DNA of 37,054 nt from NCBI RefSeq assembly GCF_000003605.2, contig NW_003142798.1:134044-171097 (forward strand). Direction: 5' to 3'. Every line of letters starts with the position of its first letter. Position 1 is the stretch's first letter. A model generated the notes under the pieces. That model made no database searches. It had not been told where the DNA came from and saw nothing but the letters and a program-made list of their open reading frames with translations. This DNA comes from Saccoglossus kowalevskii (lineage: Eukaryota; Hemichordata; Enteropneusta; Harrimaniidae). The position numbers and the translations under genes were made by a program. Shown piece by piece: positions 33,660-37,054 of this stretch.

Positions 33660-34118
33660 TCTAATGTATCTTGTGAATTCCATGGATAGACAATGTGTAT
33701 ATGTATTAGCATTCCCTCGTCTGTCTTGTGATTTCCATGTCTGTGTGTTTTGTGATTTACTTAGATTAACAGTGTACGTATATATATTAGCATACCCTCT
33801 TTATCTACATCTTTTGATTCCCAATGATTTACAAAAAATATGTACATATGTATTAGCATTTCCTCTTTGTTTGTGTGTCTTGTTGAGATTTCCATGGATA
33901 GCAGTATACACTTGTACAGTTGTATTAGCATTCCCTAGATGTGTATGTGTCTTGTGATTTCATGGATAGCTGTATACATACAATATATGTATTTAACAAT
34001 CCCTGGTCTGTGTGTCTTGTGATTTCCATGGGTACACAGTGTACATACAATGTACGTATTAGCATTCCCTCGTTTGTGTGTCATGTGATTTCCATGGATA
34101 TACAGTATACATGTTATC
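33660..34118 (+). repeat. Minisatellite, about 6.5 copies of a ~65-bp unit
   Basis: Units share three blocks: CTTGTGATTTCCATGGATA, then a TACA/TGTA-rich block (for example GTGTACATACAATGTACGTA), then ATTAGCATTCCCTCGT. Copies start near 33668, 33725, 33809, 33878, 33949, 34015 and 34081; the last is partial. The second copy has an internal duplication of the first block, and the third is the most diverged. Open frames on both strands across it are by-products of the repeat and not genes. Confidence 0.85.
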
Positions 34119-34904
34119 ATGAAGTGCATAGGTGACATTTCTTACAGTCAAAGAATATTTATCATATCATAACAAAAATGCTTCTCATATTAGCATTTAG
34201 GTTTGATGTAACTAAATCAGACATTAATACATTCTGAGTCAACATTTTCGTGCCCTTTTTCTACCATTCTAAAAACTTCATGGAGGCATTGAAGGCAATG
34301 CCTTGATGCCCTATAAGTTTGACTTGGTGTCCTACTAAACATATACTTATTACACTAATTTCTTTCCTCAAAGTTCAAATCTCAACATTTGTAGACTATT
34401 TTAAGCACCCTAATTCATCTGGATAAAATAGTTATATTTCAGCGATATAGTGTACGACATATGCATTTTTCGGATTATATTGGATTCCTTGCATGGAAGA
34501 ATAAATGTACTTGCATGAAAAACATAGTAAAATTAACCTGCCATTTGACTATTTTGTGGAATATTTGTTAAGTCAACATTAACATAGAACATAAATTTCT
34601 CACATAAATTTTTATCAAATTTCACACGTCAGTGAAAATAATTATTGCAAAATATTGTTGTCATATACAGGGGTTGAAATGACTGCATGTTCACTTGTCC
34701 CACACAGACTAATTAATTATAGTTAATTATAGAATGTAAAAATTGCCTGCTACACGTATGAACAGGTGAATAAAGATATCAAGTTTTAACTAATTTGCTT
34801 TAAGTGTGCTATGGTCCTAAAAATTGCTTTCAGAGCATTTAAAATCGATGAAGTAATCAAAGAATAAAATTTTTATTTCAAATGATCTTATTAATTTATT
34901 TTGT

Positions 34905-35000
34905 TAGGGTACAGGTATATCGGTATACCTGCTAAACCGATATGACGTGTCAATGACGCACAGAAACTTACTGTGACGCAAACAGTTAGGCTTATTCGCT
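34905..35000. repeat. Overlapping hairpins and TGACG-rich stretch
   Basis: CAGGTATA (34912-34919) and TATACCTG (34924-34931) form a perfect 8-bp stem with loop TCGG. The overlapping ATATCGG (34917-34923) can instead pair with CCGATAT (34936-34942), so two stems compete. TGACGTGTCA, AATGACGCA and TGTGACGCA follow within 40 bases. This may be the end of a small mobile element or a regulatory cluster. Confidence 0.4.
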
Positions 35001-36340
35001 GACACAAGATTCTTACAAAATAAGTTAGAGGACACACTAAGGTACATCGTTATTTTTACTCAAACAGGCGCTTATTTATTTCAGCTTAAATGTTCGAATC
35101 CATATCGATCCAGTGTTTTATATATCAAAAGGTACATTTTAATGGTTGTAACAAGCCTATTTATGTTTACCTTGGTGATGATTCTTTTTCAGGTAATAAT
35201 TTATTCCACTAGCGTCCCATAATTCACACTGATTTGACCTCAAAATGAACTCTAAGTCTCTCTGAGGCTGTGCCTTTGTCGTACAATGTATGCTTTGTTT
35301 TCAGTACAGTTTGTATATTCTTTTGTCTAGATACCATGTAAAACTATACTGCATGTTTTCAAATAAACTATTAACTGTAACATTGTGATAGCTGATTCCA
35401 AAAACTAGCAACAAATCTAATTTACTTTTTGTCCCTATTGTATTTGCTTGCACTGTCTATGTATGGGGTATGCATTTTGCACTATGCTAATTCTGAATCA
35501 GTAATCAACACAACACGTGTTTATATTTGTAATTGAAATGCTTTGCCTGTCCTTGGGGTATTAACAAATTGTGTCGTGTGTCATTTCTGTATCTGTACAG
35601 CTGTATGCACATTTATCTCATTAACACACATGTGTATGGTACTGTCAATACCCTTGGGCTTAGATATTTTATTTCATTCATACATGACTTTCTCAACCAG
35701 ACCATTTTTTCAGATTATTCGCTTTCATTCACATTGTTCTTGTACCATTCTGTCCTTCAATATTTATAGCTATATTTTCTGTTTTTTATATAGCATACAT
35801 TTTTTTTTATTTATTGGTAGAAATGCAGGTAAAAATTTCTCATTCTTATCAACCAAAAGTTATTTAAAGGAAAGGTCAGAAAAATGTCCATAATTACAAG
35901 ATTCTTAATTAAAGCAGTACATGTCTCTTACTATACCAATGTTTCTTTCTTCCATAAGTTGGGAATATGTAAAAATAGATAATATTTCATAACACTGTTT
36001 GGCTAAGCAACTTAGAAATGTGTGAACAATGTTGCAATACTTTACAGGATGTTCTTACTCGCCCCATCTAATTTTTTTTTTTAAATTATGTTTTTGTGTC
36101 AGGCAACAGTTTTGGACATTAAATATCACTCTTGTCTCTCCTGACTTTTTTTTGTATGTGCAAATTGCATGTGCTAGTGATGTCACAGTGCTGTGCATTT
36201 TTGCCTTAGAAGCCATATTCATGTTTTGGACTACATGACTCGGCTGTGCGTTAATCTCACCCTATCTAAATTTTGTAAACTATTATGCATCATAGAATTC
36301 ATTTGCATTTGTCGGAGCAGATACAGTGTAGCACTGTGTC
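35001..36340. other. AT-rich, CpG-poor non-coding DNA
   Basis: No supported exon. Plus-strand frames of 78 and 116 codons at 35533-35893 overlap in two phases, are Phe/Ser/Cys-rich as expected from T-rich DNA, and lack splice-site support. Confidence 0.5.
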
Positions 36341-36352
36341 TTTTTTTTCTAG

Positions 36353-36379
36353 TAGATGTGTGACAGACCACAACTTGAA
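36353..36379 (+). other. Possible micro-exon with tandem TAGTAG acceptor
   Basis: A run of eight T plus CTAG at 36341-36352 gives a strong acceptor, immediately followed by a second AG three bases on (TAGTAG). A donor-quality GTAAGT starts at 36380. The enclosed exon is 27 nt with the first AG, or 24 nt (ATG TGT GAC AGA CCA CAA CTT GAA) with the second; both are multiples of three and preserve frame. It lies in the CpG-poor domain downstream of the 30821 start, where further exons of that gene might be expected. No transcript evidence. Confidence 0.25.
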
Positions 36380-36659
36380 GTAAGTAGAAGGCTGGGGATT
36401 TTCAACTTAGCATGGGAAACAATTGCATTATCATAGAGGAAAGGGAAGTCGATAATCTGATTAACCATTGTGTGGTATTGTTTATCATTGATTGCTTGAA
36501 GTGGTGTAGGTCTGAGTCTAAAGTTTCTAGAGTAGATGTATAGTTCTCTAGGATATATAATTGAAAGACATTGCAGACAGTATAAAGATTCATCAACTGT
36601 ACTACATGTATGTGTACATAACAAGCAGTTGTCATGATACATGTTACTATACCATACAT

Positions 36660-36965
36660 TATCCTTGTGTCGTCACCGGAAGCGCTGTCCCAGCACAAAC
36701 CTGTGTCATATGACGCCTTACTAGCCGATTTTGGCTAAAATTCTGCTCCGCCGCCTCTTTACAACAGTGTTTATACGCGGAACTTGATATTGCTTTTTAC
36801 AATTTGGGTTGCCTTCGAATCACATATTTTAGTGAAATATTGTTTATAGAGTGAAATGTTATTGTCATACATAATTCAATCTTTGTAACAACAGAAACTA
36901 ACACATAATAACGATAATGAAATTTGTGTTTGAAGTTCGAAAGTAGTTGCGTTATTTCCGGTTTC
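36660..36965. promoter_or_regulatory. Promoter-like CpG-rich stretch with ETS-type sites
   Basis: CpG frequency rises again (GTCGTCACCGGAAGCGC, GACGCC, CTCCGCCGCC, TACGCGGAAC). ACCGGAAGC at 36676-36684 and the reverse-oriented TTTCCGGTTT at 36955-36964 match ETS/GABPA core sites, which are typical of TATA-less housekeeping promoters. No start codon with a downstream exon is visible before the window ends, so the gene it may serve is outside. Confidence 0.35.
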
Positions 36966-37054
36966 AACTAGTTTGAAAATAGAACGTATTTGAGCTCAAT
37001 AAAATCACGAACCAGACTCTAGCAGCGTAAACTTATTGCAATTTGCGCAATTTG

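Noticed and set aside
33664-34138. Frames of 64 to 97 codons on both strands in the minisatellite
   Set aside because: Repeating peptides (VLAFP-type) simply translate the 65-bp tandem unit.
35088-35102. GTTCGAATCC, a tRNA B-box word
   Set aside because: No A-box, acceptor stem or anticodon arm can be placed around it on either strand.
35533-35893. Two overlapping plus-strand frames rich in Phe, Cys and Ser
   Set aside because: Composition is what T-rich DNA yields in any frame; no splice sites or conservation argument.

Overview
The window reads as nuclear DNA from an animal, most likely a marine invertebrate. It is visibly AT-rich, has no bacterial-style run of genes, contains introns with consensus GT/AG splice sites, and carries several families of short interspersed repeats. 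TACATGTA-type words are frequent, which fits several marine phyla. The species cannot be named from the sequence alone, and no rRNA, intact tRNA, CRISPR array or intact transposase/reverse-transcriptase gene is visible.

Only one protein-coding exon is clear. On the minus strand (23610-24247) it encodes a small two-pass membrane protein with a Ser/Pro-rich tail, similar in layout to the vertebrate TMEM174/TMEM200 type. It is bounded by a strong acceptor and a consensus donor, so the gene continues toward lower coordinates; its last exon(s) were not identified. A CpG-rich promoter with a perfect CRE, and a likely non-coding first exon, lie at about 24950-25150. A second candidate gene on the plus strand starts at 30821. 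It has an E-box and CRE promoter, a 6-codon first coding exon, a 228-bp intron and a 69-codon second exon, giving 75 aa with no family recognised. A third promoter-like CpG-rich stretch with ETS-type sites closes the window (about 36665-36965).

Layout: 1-23600 is AT-rich, CpG-poor DNA, probably intron or downstream sequence of the minus-strand gene. It holds degraded interspersed repeats, a tRNA-derived SINE-like relic, two copies of a TA-flanked MITE and a 526-bp foldback element. 24590-30850 is clearly richer in CpG and holds the two divergent promoters, an NRF1-type site pair and a third MITE copy. 31300-36650 is CpG-poor again and holds a 208-bp MITE, a minisatellite of about 65-bp units and a possible micro-exon. 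The alternation looks like the mosaic methylation footprint of invertebrate genomes: methylated, CpG-eroded gene bodies either side of an unmethylated intergenic block. The three copies of one MITE show matching differences in CpG decay.

No new multi-gene system is visible. The more unusual content is the set of non-autonomous DNA transposons, the CpG partition, and the two unrecognised or uncertain gene structures.
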